Positions 15,421-22,165 are shown, counted from the first letter of the stretch. The stretch is 24,848 nucleotides of DNA from Nitrososphaeraceae archaeon (GCA_025922715.1 JAICHH010000007.1:1-24848); one strand, 5' to 3'. The notes: a model not told the origin generated them from the sequence alone. Numbers and translations are program-made.

Positions 15421-15942
15421 ATGCAAGAAAAAAATATGTTAAATTGGAACAAAGTACGGCCAACTTGGGATGAATATTTTATGCTTCAAGCTGAAATTGC
15501 AAAATTAAGATCTAATTGCCTTACCAGACAAATAGGAGCAGTTATAGTTAGAGATAATAGACAGATAGCTACAGGTTATAATGGAACTCCTCCTGGAATA
15601 CTTAATTGCATCGACGGTGGGTGCAAAAGATGTCAAGAAAGAATTAATGGAAAATTAAATTCAGGAGATAATTTAGAAAGATGTTTATGTACCCACGCTG
15701 AAGCTAATGCAATCATGCAATGTGCATTATTTGGAAACGGTTCAAGCACAAAAGGTACAACCTTGTATAGTACATTTGCACCTTGCTTAGAATGTAGTAA
15801 AATGTGTATAACTGTAGGTATCGAAAGAATTGTTGTTCTACATGATTATCCTGAAGATGGTAACATATTATTACAAGAAGCAAATATAAAGCTTGATAAA
15901 TTAAAGAGAGAAGATATTCTTCCTTGGTGTAAATTCATCTAA
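15421..15942 (+). CDS. deoxycytidylate (dCMP) deaminase
   Basis: Zinc enzyme of the cytidine-deaminase fold that turns dCMP into dUMP for dTTP synthesis. Visible residues: zinc-binding H92 and catalytic E94 in CTHAEANAIMQ, and C122/C125 in FAPCLECSKMC. The extra cysteines between 63 and 90 (NCIDGGCKRC ... RCLC) fit the second, structural zinc site found in the ComEB-type dCMP deaminases. The substrate-loop IGAVIVRDNRQIATGYNGTPPG is standard. Length 173 residues from ATG 15421; an in-frame ATG at 15436 (MLNWNKVRPTWDEYF) could also be used. The gene is alone, so its role rests on the family, not on neighbours. Confidence 0.92.
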   Translation: MQEKNMLNWNKVRPTWDEYFMLQAEIAKLRSNCLTRQIGAVIVRDNRQIATGYNGTPPGILNCIDGGCKRCQERINGKLNSGDNLERCLCTHAEANAIMQCALFGNGSSTKGTTLYSTFAPCLECSKMCITVGIERIVVLHDYPEDGNILLQEANIKLDKLKREDILPWCKFI

Positions 15943-16041
15943 TAAATCGTCTATAAATTACTATTTTTCTATATCTTGCTAAATGGTGTAAATATTTATT
16001 TTTTATTACATCTCATAATAATTTTTTACAATGAATAGAAT

Positions 16042-16050
16042 TTTATATTA
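16042..16050 (+). promoter_or_regulatory. TATA-like box before the 54-aa gene
   Basis: TTTATATTA is centred about 27 nt before the ATG at 16073. This supports the inner ATG rather than the one at 16031, and a leaderless mRNA. Confidence 0.4.
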
Positions 16051-16072
16051 CTTTATACTGAATTATGAAAAT

Positions 16073-16237
16073 ATGACTAAAGAAAAATATGAGCTTTTTA
16101 TAAATGAACAAGAACTACAAACCATATTGGATTCTCTTAGCAATACTATCTTTAACGAAGAAATTAAAGAAGATGCAAGAAAAAATGCAAAAGATTTATT
16201 TATAAAATTGCAAAAAGATTTTCCAATTATAAAATAA
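16073..16237 (+). CDS. small hypothetical helical protein (54 aa)
   Basis: Unrecognised. From ATG 16073 the protein is MTKEKYELFINEQELQTILD and onward, 54 residues, mostly predicted helix, ending KNAKDLFIKLQKDFPIIK. It is rich in Lys, Glu and Leu with a heptad-like hydrophobic spacing, and has no cysteines or membrane segment. An in-frame ATG at 16031 would add a hydrophobic Tyr-rich lead (NRILYYFILNYEN) that looks like non-coding extension. The TATA-like box 27 nt upstream of 16073 and the T7 run after the stop bracket it as an independent short gene. It may be a small cytosolic regulator or anti-factor, but nothing shows which. Confidence 0.55.
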   Translation: MTKEKYELFINEQELQTILDSLSNTIFNEEIKEDARKNAKDLFIKLQKDFPIIK

Positions 16238-16248
16238 GTAGTCTATTC

Positions 16249-16255
16249 TTTTTTT
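16249..16255 (+). terminator. T7 terminator after the 54-aa gene
   Basis: Seven T begin 11 nt after the stop codon; consistent with archaeal oligo-T termination and with the 54-aa frame being a separate transcription unit. Confidence 0.4.
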
Positions 16256-16317
16256 ACCATTTATAAACTAAATAATAATGCGTCTAATATACAACCTACT
16301 CCTCCTAATATACACTC

Positions 16318-17196
16318 TTATCTATATCTATTATTTTTTTCTCTTATGCTTTTAATAATCTTTAAGATAATATCCGCATCATTTGCTTCTGGTTCGAGCT
16401 CTAAATATCGATTCAATAATTCCAAGGATTTTTCTGGATCTTTCTCATGTAATATTATTCCTTTGTCCCTGATTGCATATGTATTTTTAGGATCTATCGC
16501 AAAAATCATTTCATTTGCTATATTTAATTTATCAAACTCTTGAATTTCAAAAAAACTATCTTTTACGTTATTTAGAATTCGTATCATTACTTGGGATAAA
16601 TTAGCTTTTTCAACTAATTTTTTTGTTAATGGAATATTTTGATTTGGAAAAAAACTATCCATTAAGTTTTTTAAAGCATAATCATCCATTATTCTACCTT
16701 GATTAAATGGATCAATTATTATCTCATTATTATTAACATCATCTAATACATATTTAACTAGAAAATGTTTGGGAAAATTAACCGGATACAACTTAAAGTT
16801 GATTGCTTGTGCAAGAGTGATATATATTATTGATAATGTTATAGGAATTCCTATTCTCTTTTCAATCACAACATTTAAAAAATTATTTAATGGATTTTGG
16901 TAGTCATGTATATTAGCTTTGAACTCTTTTTCTTTAAACATATAATCGTTTATTAACTCTATTATTTGAGTCGGTCGACTAAAATTGATATTAGACTTTT
17001 CTTTTTTAATATTAAGTTCCTTTTGCATCAAGTTTATTTCATCTAAATATTTTTCTACATTCATATCATTATAGTAAATTATTTTTGAAAGTTCTAAAGC
17101 ACATTCTAAAATTTTATCAAGCTTGTTAGGTTTTATTAAAGGATTAACTGTATTTACAATCCAGTTGTTAATTTTTAAATCAAGATCGTCCAACAA
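16318..17196 (-). CDS. SirB1-family protein (transglutaminase-like fold with TPR-like tail)
   Basis: The 292 residues match the SirB1/transglutaminase-like core 2 family. The diagnostic central block is FLNVVIEKRIGIPITLSIIYITLAQAI followed by LYPVNFPKHFLVKYVL and IIIDPFNQGRIM (about 105-170). The C-terminal part (about 195-285) is helical and TPR-like, with IANEMIFAIDPKNTYAIRDKGIILHEKDPEKSLELLNRYLELEPEA. The N-terminal 100 residues are helical. Family members are mostly uncharacterised; the bacterial name comes from a suppressor phenotype, so no reaction is claimed. The start is TTG 17196 or TTG 17193 (two TTG in a row). It lies convergent to the 54-aa gene. Confidence 0.8.
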   Translation of the reverse strand: MLDDLDLKINNWIVNTVNPLIKPNKLDKILECALELSKIIYYNDMNVEKYLDEINLMQKELNIKKEKSNINFSRPTQIIELINDYMFKEKEFKANIHDYQNPLNNFLNVVIEKRIGIPITLSIIYITLAQAINFKLYPVNFPKHFLVKYVLDDVNNNEIIIDPFNQGRIMDDYALKNLMDSFFPNQNIPLTKKLVEKANLSQVMIRILNNVKDSFFEIQEFDKLNIANEMIFAIDPKNTYAIRDKGIILHEKDPEKSLELLNRYLELEPEANDADIILKIIKSIREKNNRYR

Positions 17197-17465
17197 TTAA
17201 TATATTATGTAGTCTAATATATTCTTGATTAACTTCCATTTTTATCATTATTTAATAGGTTAACGTTATTATTAGATAGGTTTTTTATTGTATTTTTACA
17301 TAGGAATATATGTATATGGATGAATTCAAGATACCTATCAACAATTGCAATATTATTAGTGATAGAGAATTTTTTAGCTATAATTATAGATTGATGAAGA
17401 AATACATTATTAAACCTCATATCACCACCACATCTCTTTTTCAAAATAATAATATGTATCATTGT
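17197..17465. other. spacer upstream of the 200-aa orphan gene, no gene seen
   Basis: The gap between the SirB1-like gene and the next gene is about 350 nt. Short open frames exist on both strands (17229-17480 and 17310-17507), but they overlap each other and their translations are low-complexity (Ile/Asn-rich) without domain features, so no gene is called. A palindrome at 17466-17491 is listed separately. Confidence 0.4.
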
Positions 17466-17491
17466 AATTGTAATAATCAATTATTACAATT
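17466..17491. promoter_or_regulatory. perfect 12-bp inverted repeat upstream of the 200-aa orphan gene
   Basis: AATTGTAATAAT (17466-17477) and ATTATTACAATT (17480-17491) are exact reverse complements separated by only CA. The site lies about 57 nt before the ATG at 17548. So compact a palindrome suits binding by a dimeric regulator; as RNA it would form an 11-bp hairpin with a four-base loop. Confidence 0.45.
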
Positions 17492-17547
17492 GCTGTGGTT
17501 GTTATAGTTGCTCTAATAACAATTAGGATAAATTTTTCATAGGGGCT

Positions 17548-18150
17548 ATGCAATCCAATTTAAACAAACTTTTTTTCATATATGTTGCAAAAAATGAAGA
17601 ATGGAAAAAAAGACAAGAAGAAGATTGGGATTATGTATCTTCCATGGTTAAATTCTTTCATTGGTGGACAAAAAGAAATTTTGCTTTAAATTTTAATATT
17701 GATGCGGACATTCTTCCTGTAATCACTGGAAGAATATTTGATCGAATGTCATTAGCTTATTTATTAAGAGATCATCAAGGCAGAGGGAAATCAGTATATC
17801 ATTTTTATCTCTCATTTTTCAAACCCTTTTGGACTGATTGTAATGTATCGGGATATGCTACAAATAACTTTGGTATGATTCAATGGAAAAGACCCGAATA
17901 TATAGAATCTAAAGAACAAATTTCAAAATTTTTTGCAGATTATAATTGTGCAAGAGTTTCACATGTTTTATTACATGAAATCTTAAGACTTAAAGGAAAA
18001 AGCAAAAAGGAATATTTTGATCAAGTTCACGATTTATGGGATGAACATGAACACAAAAATCTTCCATTTATTTATTATAATGAAAAATATTCTAAGGTAA
18101 CATATAAGGATTTCTATCGATTTGTAACAATAGATATATCAAAGCTCTGA
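17548..18150 (+). CDS. hypothetical protein, 200 aa, aromatic- and His-rich
   Basis: I do not recognise this protein. It is soluble (no signal or membrane segment), rich in Phe, Trp, Tyr and His, with EEWKKRQEEDWDYVSSMVKFFHWWTKRNFAL near the start, ITGRIFDRMSLAYLLRDHQGRGKSVYHFYLSFFKPFW in the middle and RVSHVLLHEILRLKGKSKKEYFDQVHDLWDEHEHK near residues 135-170. The clustered His/Glu (HVLLHE, then H and HEH about 25 residues later) could bind a metal, but no HExxH is present and no known family is evident. Codon use and AT content resemble the neighbours. The start ATG 17548 has no other candidate close by. A compact palindrome precedes it. Confidence 0.65.
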   Translation: MQSNLNKLFFIYVAKNEEWKKRQEEDWDYVSSMVKFFHWWTKRNFALNFNIDADILPVITGRIFDRMSLAYLLRDHQGRGKSVYHFYLSFFKPFWTDCNVSGYATNNFGMIQWKRPEYIESKEQISKFFADYNCARVSHVLLHEILRLKGKSKKEYFDQVHDLWDEHEHKNLPFIYYNEKYSKVTYKDFYRFVTIDISKL

Positions 18151-18168
18151 TTATCAAAAACTGATATT

Positions 18169-18190
18169 TAATAATAATAATAATAATAAT
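18169..18190. repeat. TAA trinucleotide microsatellite
   Basis: (TAA)7 plus one T, between the 200-aa gene and the small membrane protein gene. It may be length-variable; it lies just upstream of the putative TATA-like box (CTTATTAATA at 18197-18206) of the next gene. Confidence 0.85.
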
Positions 18191-18228
18191 CAATAACTTA
18201 TTAATAATAAACTTAATGCGATTACAAT

Positions 18229-18507
18229 ATGAAATATGAATTGGTAATTAAAGCAGGTGCGGTTATTGCATCAATTGGAACAATTTTTTTAGTCATCTTT
18301 GCAACAGTATTACTTGTCTTTCCTATTACAAAATTATGTGACAACGGACCCAAATGTATATACATTTCAAATGCTCCCTATCCATTAAATTTATTGATCG
18401 CTCCAATAGTTCTAGTAATTATTCTTGTTGTTATCGCTGGGGGTATAGCAATAATAAGATTAGGAAAATGGTTTTTTAGTAAAAAAAAGTTATATGATAA
18501 ACAATAA
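18229..18507 (+). CDS. small two-helix membrane protein
   Basis: Unrecognised 92-residue membrane protein. Helix 1 spans about residues 7-33 (AGAVIASIGTIFLVIFATVLLVF) and helix 2 about 54-77 (LLIAPIVLVIILVVIAGGIAII). Between them is a 20-residue loop with two Cys (LCDNGPKCIYISNAPYP) that could form a disulphide outside the cell. The basic ends (KYELVIK and KWFFSKKKLYDK) fit both termini in the cytoplasm. ATG 18229 has a TATA-like CTTATTAATA centred 27 nt upstream, so it is probably leaderless and transcribed on its own. It converges on radA. Confidence 0.65.
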   Translation: MKYELVIKAGAVIASIGTIFLVIFATVLLVFPITKLCDNGPKCIYISNAPYPLNLLIAPIVLVIILVVIAGGIAIIRLGKWFFSKKKLYDKQ

Positions 18508-18548
18508 AAAAGTATAAGGATTTAACCTTACAGTCCATTATTATTTAT

Positions 18549-19646
18549 TTATTCCTGTTGATCTTCTTCTTCTTCTTCTTCTTCTTTCTTCTTTGACGCT
18601 GTTGTTGTTGTTGCTGCTGTTGATCTTTTACTTCCCTTCTTTGGTGTTTGCTCTTCTATATCGTCTGCTCCTTTTTCAGTAACTGTAAACCTTGTATCTG
18701 AATAAGGATGATATGGTGAATCCATCATTTTTGCTATTCTATTTTCTCCGGATTTTCTAAGATAAATTCTATATGTAGAGGCATGACCTAAAACATTACC
18801 TCCTGTAGCTTTTGTAGGATCGCCAAAGAACGTATCAGGTGATGACTGCACTTGATTAGTTATGACTATTGCTATGTTGTATATCTCTGCTAATCTTATT
18901 AATTTATGTAACATGCCGTTTAATCGTTGTTGTCTATCCGCTAAAGTTCCTCTTCCAGAAAATTCAGCTCTATGAAGAGATATTATGCTATCAATTACAA
19001 CTAATTTTGCTTTAAAATCATCAATATATTTTCCTAAATCTTTAACTATTAATTCAAGGTGAGAGCTGTTATAAACTTTGCAAACTGCTATACTTTTAAG
19101 AATTTCTGTAGGCTCAAATCCTCTTGCTCTTGCTATTTGTTCAACTCGTTCTGGTCTAAATGTACCTTCTGTATCTATATAGATAACAGAGCTATTTAAT
19201 CCACCTGCCTCAATTGGTTGTTTTGCTGTTACACATAAAGTATGACAAACTTGAGATTTACCTGATCCGAATTCACCATAGAATTCTGTTAAAGCCTGTG
19301 TTTCTATTCCTCCAAGTAAAAGATCATCTAATGCGTAAGAACCTGTGGAACATCTAAGCATTGATCTTCTTTTTTGTAATGCATCATCTGCGGTAACAAA
19401 TTCCTTATCTAAGACATTTGTTTCTCTTAATAGTTTTTGAGCTGAAATTATAAATGAAGCTGCTGTTTCTTTTGTAGCATTAATACTTTCAGATAGTTCT
19501 TCTGCACTAGCTACAGCTAAATCCATTACAGAAATAATACCGGCATCTTTCAATTTTTTTGCAGTAGTAGGACCTACACCTTCTATATCTTGAATATCTA
19601 GATCAATTATTGCAACATTAGCATTTGATTTTGATTCATTTTCCAT
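18549..19646 (-). CDS. radA: DNA repair and recombination protein RadA
   Basis: Archaeal Rad51/RecA-family recombinase that forms filaments on single-stranded DNA and drives strand exchange. From ATG 19646 (MENESK) it has 365 residues. The N-terminal helix-hairpin-helix domain is at about 18-75 (DIEGVGPTTAKKLKDAGI), then the polymerisation motif region, Walker A GEFGSGKS (about 124-131), Walker B LVVIDSI (about 215-221), the loop with FSGRGTLADRQQRLN, and VITNQVQSSPDTFFGD. Beyond the usual RadA end (TVTEKGADDIEE) it carries a tail of some 30 residues: KKGSKRS, Thr/Ala-rich, KKK, then eight acidic residues. A TTG at 19658 could add four residues. tRNA-Trp lies upstream on the same strand. Confidence 0.96.
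   Translation of the reverse strand: MENESKSNANVAIIDLDIQDIEGVGPTTAKKLKDAGIISVMDLAVASAEELSESINATKETAASFIISAQKLLRETNVLDKEFVTADDALQKRRSMLRCSTGSYALDDLLLGGIETQALTEFYGEFGSGKSQVCHTLCVTAKQPIEAGGLNSSVIYIDTEGTFRPERVEQIARARGFEPTEILKSIAVCKVYNSSHLELIVKDLGKYIDDFKAKLVVIDSIISLHRAEFSGRGTLADRQQRLNGMLHKLIRLAEIYNIAIVITNQVQSSPDTFFGDPTKATGGNVLGHASTYRIYLRKSGENRIAKMMDSPYHPYSDTRFTVTEKGADDIEEQTPKKGSKRSTAATTTTASKKKEEEEEEEDQQE
18563..18586 (-). repeat. (GAA)8 microsatellite encoding the acidic RadA tail
   Basis: On the plus strand CTT is repeated eight times; in the gene it gives GAA codons for the Glu run at the RadA C-terminus. A second triplet-rich stretch (GTT/GCT, 18601-18621) encodes the Thr/Ala segment. Both are prone to in-frame length change. 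Confidence 0.85.
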
Positions 19647-19793
19647 ATTACTATGCAAATGATTTTCTCATATTAATATATGCAGTAACTTTATAGAGGG
19701 TGAGGGAGGTGTATAAATTTTTTTTATATGTGTTAATTTCAGCCTCTATTCTTTATAATGAATTTAATTACATAGAGATGGGGCCGAAGGGAG

Positions 19794-19823
19794 TTGTTCT
19801 GATAGTGATTTAATCATTATCAA
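19794..19823 (-). other. tRNA-Trp T-loop intron (58/59)
   Basis: The 30-nt insertion starts TTGATAATGATT and ends AGAACAA on the minus strand. TGATAATGAT pairs with ATCACTATCA (one mismatch) to make the inner stem; GTTC of the exon pairs with GAAC of the intron as the four-base central helix. Cuts AA^T and AA^C restore loop TTCAACT. Confidence 0.75.
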
Positions 19824-19844
19824 TTGAACCCTTGACCTACGGGT

Positions 19845-19877
19845 ATCTTCAAGATATTACCAGCCCTTTTTTTTGAT
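19845..19877 (-). other. tRNA-Trp anticodon-loop intron (37/38)
   Basis: The 33-nt insertion follows G37 and precedes A38, the canonical archaeal site; because A flanks both ends, 38/39 gives the same mature RNA. It includes A8 and the self-complementary TATCTTGAAGATA-type hairpin near its 3' end. The central helix is imperfect by eye (CTCC against GAAG, one C-A mismatch). Confidence 0.7.
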
Positions 19878-19915
19878 CTGGAGCCCGTTGCGATGCCAGG
19901 CTTCGCTACGACCCC

Positions 19916-20121
19916 ATATGACATCGCAGTTATGGTTATTGATCTATATCTCTATAAGCTTTACGAAGTAAGTAGAGAAAATATAAAAAATAATCTAGTA
20001 ATAATAAATATCACATATCAACTATTTAGTATAACATTTTTTCATATTTTTTACTTTTTTTATTATAAATTTTTTATTTAATTTAGTAAAAAATAAATAA
20101 TTTATTTGAGCAATATCAATA
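19916..20121. other. divergent promoter region of tRNA-Trp and a winged-helix gene
   Basis: About 205 nt without a gene. For tRNA-Trp the minus strand carries CTTATAGAGATATAGATC some 28-45 nt upstream of the mature 5' end. For the winged-helix gene the plus strand has only low-complexity A/T runs. A 62-codon frame at 19893-20081 is rejected because it begins inside the tRNA. Confidence 0.4.
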
Positions 20122-20367
20122 TTGATAGGAGAAACCCAACTCCGCGCTCGAAGAACCAGACTTAAAATATTACGTGCTATAGCTGAAAGAAATGGATCTG
20201 CTGGTTTTTCTGACATACAAAACGCTACAGCTTTATCTACAGGGTCCATATACTATCATATTGAAAGAATGAGAGACTATATAAGAAAAAATGCAAAGAA
20301 TTATTCTATCACAAAAAAAGGTATCCAATTATTAGTAGAAATTGATTTAAAAAATAAGGAATCGTAA
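20122..20367 (+). CDS. small winged-helix DNA-binding protein
   Basis: An 81-residue protein that is essentially one winged-helix domain: RTRLKILRAIAERNGSAGFSDI (helices 1-2), STGSIYYHIERMRD (recognition helix) and NAKNYSITKKGIQLLVEI (wing and last helix). The pattern is that of ArsR-like helix-turn-helix regulators common in Nitrososphaerota. No ligand-binding domain and no metal-binding cysteines are present. A stop at 20107 in frame makes TTG 20122 the first usable start. It probably binds DNA as a dimer; the target is unknown. Another small winged-helix gene follows 86 nt downstream on the same strand. Confidence 0.75.
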   Translation: MIGETQLRARRTRLKILRAIAERNGSAGFSDIQNATALSTGSIYYHIERMRDYIRKNAKNYSITKKGIQLLVEIDLKNKES

Positions 20368-20453
20368 TTAGTTTTCAATTACATTTTTCATATTAATAAT
20401 TTTAATACTTTACGATCAATTTTTATGAAGCATTCCATTTATAAAATCTGTTA

Positions 20454-20729
20454 ATGAAATATCGAAGCAGGACTGATATAGTAGCATTGATACTAGAAGC
20501 TACTAAAGAGGGAGCAGCTAAAACAAAAATAATGTATAAGGCTTTTCTTTCTTATAGTCAATTAAAAGATTATCTTTCAATATTATTAGAACGTGAATTA
20601 ATAGAATATTCCGATAAAGATCAAATTTTTAGGATAACCGACAAAGGAAGAAGATATTTGTATCTTTATTCTAAAGTTATGGAACTAATTACTCCGAGTG
20701 ATCGAGATTTAGAAAATCAAATTAAATAA
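20454..20729 (+). CDS. winged-helix transcriptional regulator (HTH_45-like)
   Basis: A 91-residue single-domain regulator. It begins MKYRSRTDIVALILEAT, followed by GAAKTKIMYKAFLSYSQLKDYLSILLERELIEY and FRITDKGRRYLYLYSKV, the order seen in the HTH_45-type winged-helix proteins that are highly multiplied in ammonia-oxidising archaea. Function of individual members is mostly unknown; they are presumed local repressors or activators. It ends in a short coiled extension (VMELITPSDRDLENQIK). It is codirectional with the previous winged-helix gene, but the 86-nt gap contains its own AT-rich promoter-like stretch, so co-transcription is uncertain. Confidence 0.85.
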   Translation: MKYRSRTDIVALILEATKEGAAKTKIMYKAFLSYSQLKDYLSILLERELIEYSDKDQIFRITDKGRRYLYLYSKVMELITPSDRDLENQIK

Positions 20730-20927
20730 ATAAATAAAACTTTATAATATAAGAAAATAACAATTATGTCTATTATTCTCATATTTGTTACATTGTATAA
20801 TTTGCAGAATTAGGTCATATAATAGTAAATTACTATAAATAATATATACTAATAATTTAGAAATAAAAATAAGATTAATATAATTGAACTTAGGTAAACA
20901 ATAAATAAATAAATAAACAACAATCAA

Positions 20928-21572
20928 TTAACAAAAATATTTTTTAATTTTGCTTATTTGCGGAGATGATGAGTTATTGTCTATTAATTTCCATTTGTTT
21001 GCTTCATTAACAGCTTCTCTTTCACAGTCTGAAATCTTGTTAAATGAATTATAAACCAACGATGACATAAGAGATTCATTAAAATTTGCATGTCCTAACC
21101 CGAGAGCATGACCAAACTCATGTTTTGCTATATATTCAATCACATTTTTGTTCAATTGTTTTCCAAAAGCCTTCTCAGCAAGCAATATCTTGACGTTAAA
21201 AATAAATCCATCTGAATCAAAATTAGTCATGGTCTGTCCTGCAACTTTTCCATTATCATTCCTAAATGAAATCTTAATATCTACTTGTTGTTTACTATCT
21301 GTCTCTCTAAATTCAATTCCTTGTATGTTTTCTTTCCAATAACTTATTGCAGATGTTACTAATTCCTTTGTTTCAGGTTTTGCATTATTTATTTCGTATG
21401 TAAGTATTCCATCTGCAAGTTTATTTCCCCATGTACAGCAAATTTCTATATGTTTTTTTTTATTATCAGTTTGTTGAATAGTAGAATAAATATAATCAAA
21501 ATTAAATTGAATTAAACCAATAATCAAGAAAAATACAAGTAGAAAAGAGAAATATTTTATAAATTCCTTCAA
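20928..21572 (-). CDS. membrane-anchored matrixin-like zinc metalloprotease
   Basis: The 214-residue protein starts with one hydrophobic segment (about 6-24, YFSFLLVFFLIIGLIQF), a signal anchor or signal peptide, so the rest should lie outside the cytoplasm. The catalytic domain carries the metzincin motif HEFGHALGLGH (zinc ligands H151, H155, H161; general base E152), and ESLMSS with M169 as the Met-turn, eight residues after the last His. Upstream, TSAISYWKENIQGIEF and DIKISFRND resemble the substrate-cleft strands of matrixins (M10). No cysteine-switch propeptide is obvious, although a CC pair occurs at 45-46 after the anchor. Start is TTG 21572; no ATG lies near. Role unknown: secreted-protein turnover or defence are options. 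Confidence 0.85.
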   Translation of the reverse strand: MKEFIKYFSFLLVFFLIIGLIQFNFDYIYSTIQQTDNKKKHIEICCTWGNKLADGILTYEINNAKPETKELVTSAISYWKENIQGIEFRETDSKQQVDIKISFRNDNGKVAGQTMTNFDSDGFIFNVKILLAEKAFGKQLNKNVIEYIAKHEFGHALGLGHANFNESLMSSLVYNSFNKISDCEREAVNEANKWKLIDNNSSSPQISKIKKYFC

Positions 21573-21704
21573 TAAATGAACTATAAATTAACTCATATAT
21601 TTTTTCTTTGTTACTAATTATCTCTGTTTGTTTGTATATTTATTTTAATAAATAAAGACGGAAAGAGTATTATAGGTTACTATTATAATAGGGTATGATA
21701 TTTG

Positions 21705-22043
21705 ATGTCGTCAGCTGAAGTTTATTCAACTACATATCTAAAATATAAAAATTTGGAAGACATGCTTAAGGTGATTTTATTTGCTTCTCAGTCACCAATT
21801 GGAATGGTGCCCATGCTTTATCACATCAATTTTAAGGATAAAGAAGTATTATTTATAGAAACAGGTGCCGTCAATACAGTTATTCACTATATGGTTTTGA
21901 CTGAAAAGCCTGTAAAAAAATTTATTGAATTAAAACAGCTGACTGGAAAATTCGAGTTTGTAAATGGAATAGGTAATGATACACAGGCTATTTATATTCC
22001 AATTTTAGAATTGGAACAATCATCATTTAATTTTCCCGTTTAA
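21705..22043 (+). CDS. hypothetical protein, 112 aa
   Basis: Not recognised. A soluble, probably beta-rich protein: VILFASQSPIGMVPMLYHINFKDKEVLFIETG, then HYMVLTEKPVKKFIELKQLTGKFEFVNGIGNDTQAIYIPILELE. No cysteine, no membrane segment and no catalytic motif. The TTG at 21702 directly precedes ATG 21705; the ATG is taken as start. TATA-like sequences lie at 21666-21690. The gene is divergent from the metalloprotease and is followed by a strong T-rich terminator. The single compact domain could be a small ligand-binding or partner-binding fold, but I cannot place it in a family. Confidence 0.6.
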   Translation: MSSAEVYSTTYLKYKNLEDMLKVILFASQSPIGMVPMLYHINFKDKEVLFIETGAVNTVIHYMVLTEKPVKKFIELKQLTGKFEFVNGIGNDTQAIYIPILELEQSSFNFPV

Positions 22044-22061
22044 TTAATAATAATTATTTAA

Positions 22062-22078
22062 TTTTTTTACTTTTTTTT
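22062..22078 (+). terminator. double oligo-T terminator
   Basis: T7 (22062-22068) and T8 (22071-22078) separated by AC, about 20 nt after the 112-aa gene. One of the clearest archaeal oligo-T terminators in the window. Confidence 0.55.
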
Positions 22079-22136
22079 GTTATTATATAGATAGCAGTTG
22101 TGATCTCATATTTAAGTTTCAATTTCTTACTTAATG

Positions 22137-22144
22137 TTTAAAAG
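22137..22144 (+). promoter_or_regulatory. TATA-like box before the 34-codon frame
   Basis: TTTAAAAG is centred about 26 nt before the ATG at 22166, the distance expected for a leaderless archaeal mRNA. Confidence 0.3.
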
Positions 22145-22165
22145 CAAATGTTGTATTATAATAAT

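Larger units (their letters stand above)
19779..19915 (-). tRNA. tRNA-Trp (CCA) with two introns
   Basis: On the minus strand the gene starts GGGGTCG (19915-19909) and ends CGGCCCC plus discriminator A (19786-19779), a complete 7-bp acceptor stem with one G-U pair. D arm: GCGA/TCGC with loop AGCCTGGCA. Anticodon stem ACGGG/CCCGT, loop CT-CCA-GA, anticodon CCA at 19881-19879. T stem AAGGG/CCCTT. Two insertions interrupt it. A 33-nt intron lies in the anticodon loop at 37/38 (19877-19845; 38/39 is equally allowed by sequence). A 30-nt intron lies in the T-loop at 58/59 (19823-19794). Removing both leaves a 74-nt tRNA with T-loop TTCAACT. The T-loop intron folds as a bulge-helix element: helix GTTC/GAAC, bulges AAT and AAC, inner stem TGATA/TATCA. 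CCA is not encoded. Confidence 0.9.

Noticed and set aside
17229..17507. Two overlapping frames (83 codons minus, 65 codons plus)
   Set aside because: They occupy opposite strands of the same AT-rich spacer, are Ile/Asn/His-rich, and one runs through the palindrome; no domain or promoter supports either.
19845..19877. CCAG of the anticodon loop pairing with CTGG in the tRNA-Trp intron as the central splice helix
   Set aside because: Cutting at the bulges this implies would leave extra bases (the TATCTTGAAGATA hairpin) in the anticodon loop; the 37/38 cut gives a normal seven-base loop. The pairing may still help folding.
19779..19915. Plus-strand reading of the GC-richer block as a different structured RNA (guide RNA or SRP-like)
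   Set aside because: On the minus strand it resolves fully into a tRNA-Trp with matching acceptor, D, anticodon and T stems once two introns are removed.
19893..20081. Plus-strand frame of 62 codons
   Set aside because: It starts inside the tRNA-Trp gene and continues in low-complexity sequence.
20897..20918. AAAT tetranucleotide run as a CRISPR or mobile-element end
   Set aside because: It is simple low-complexity sequence with no spacer structure, target-site duplication or transposase nearby.
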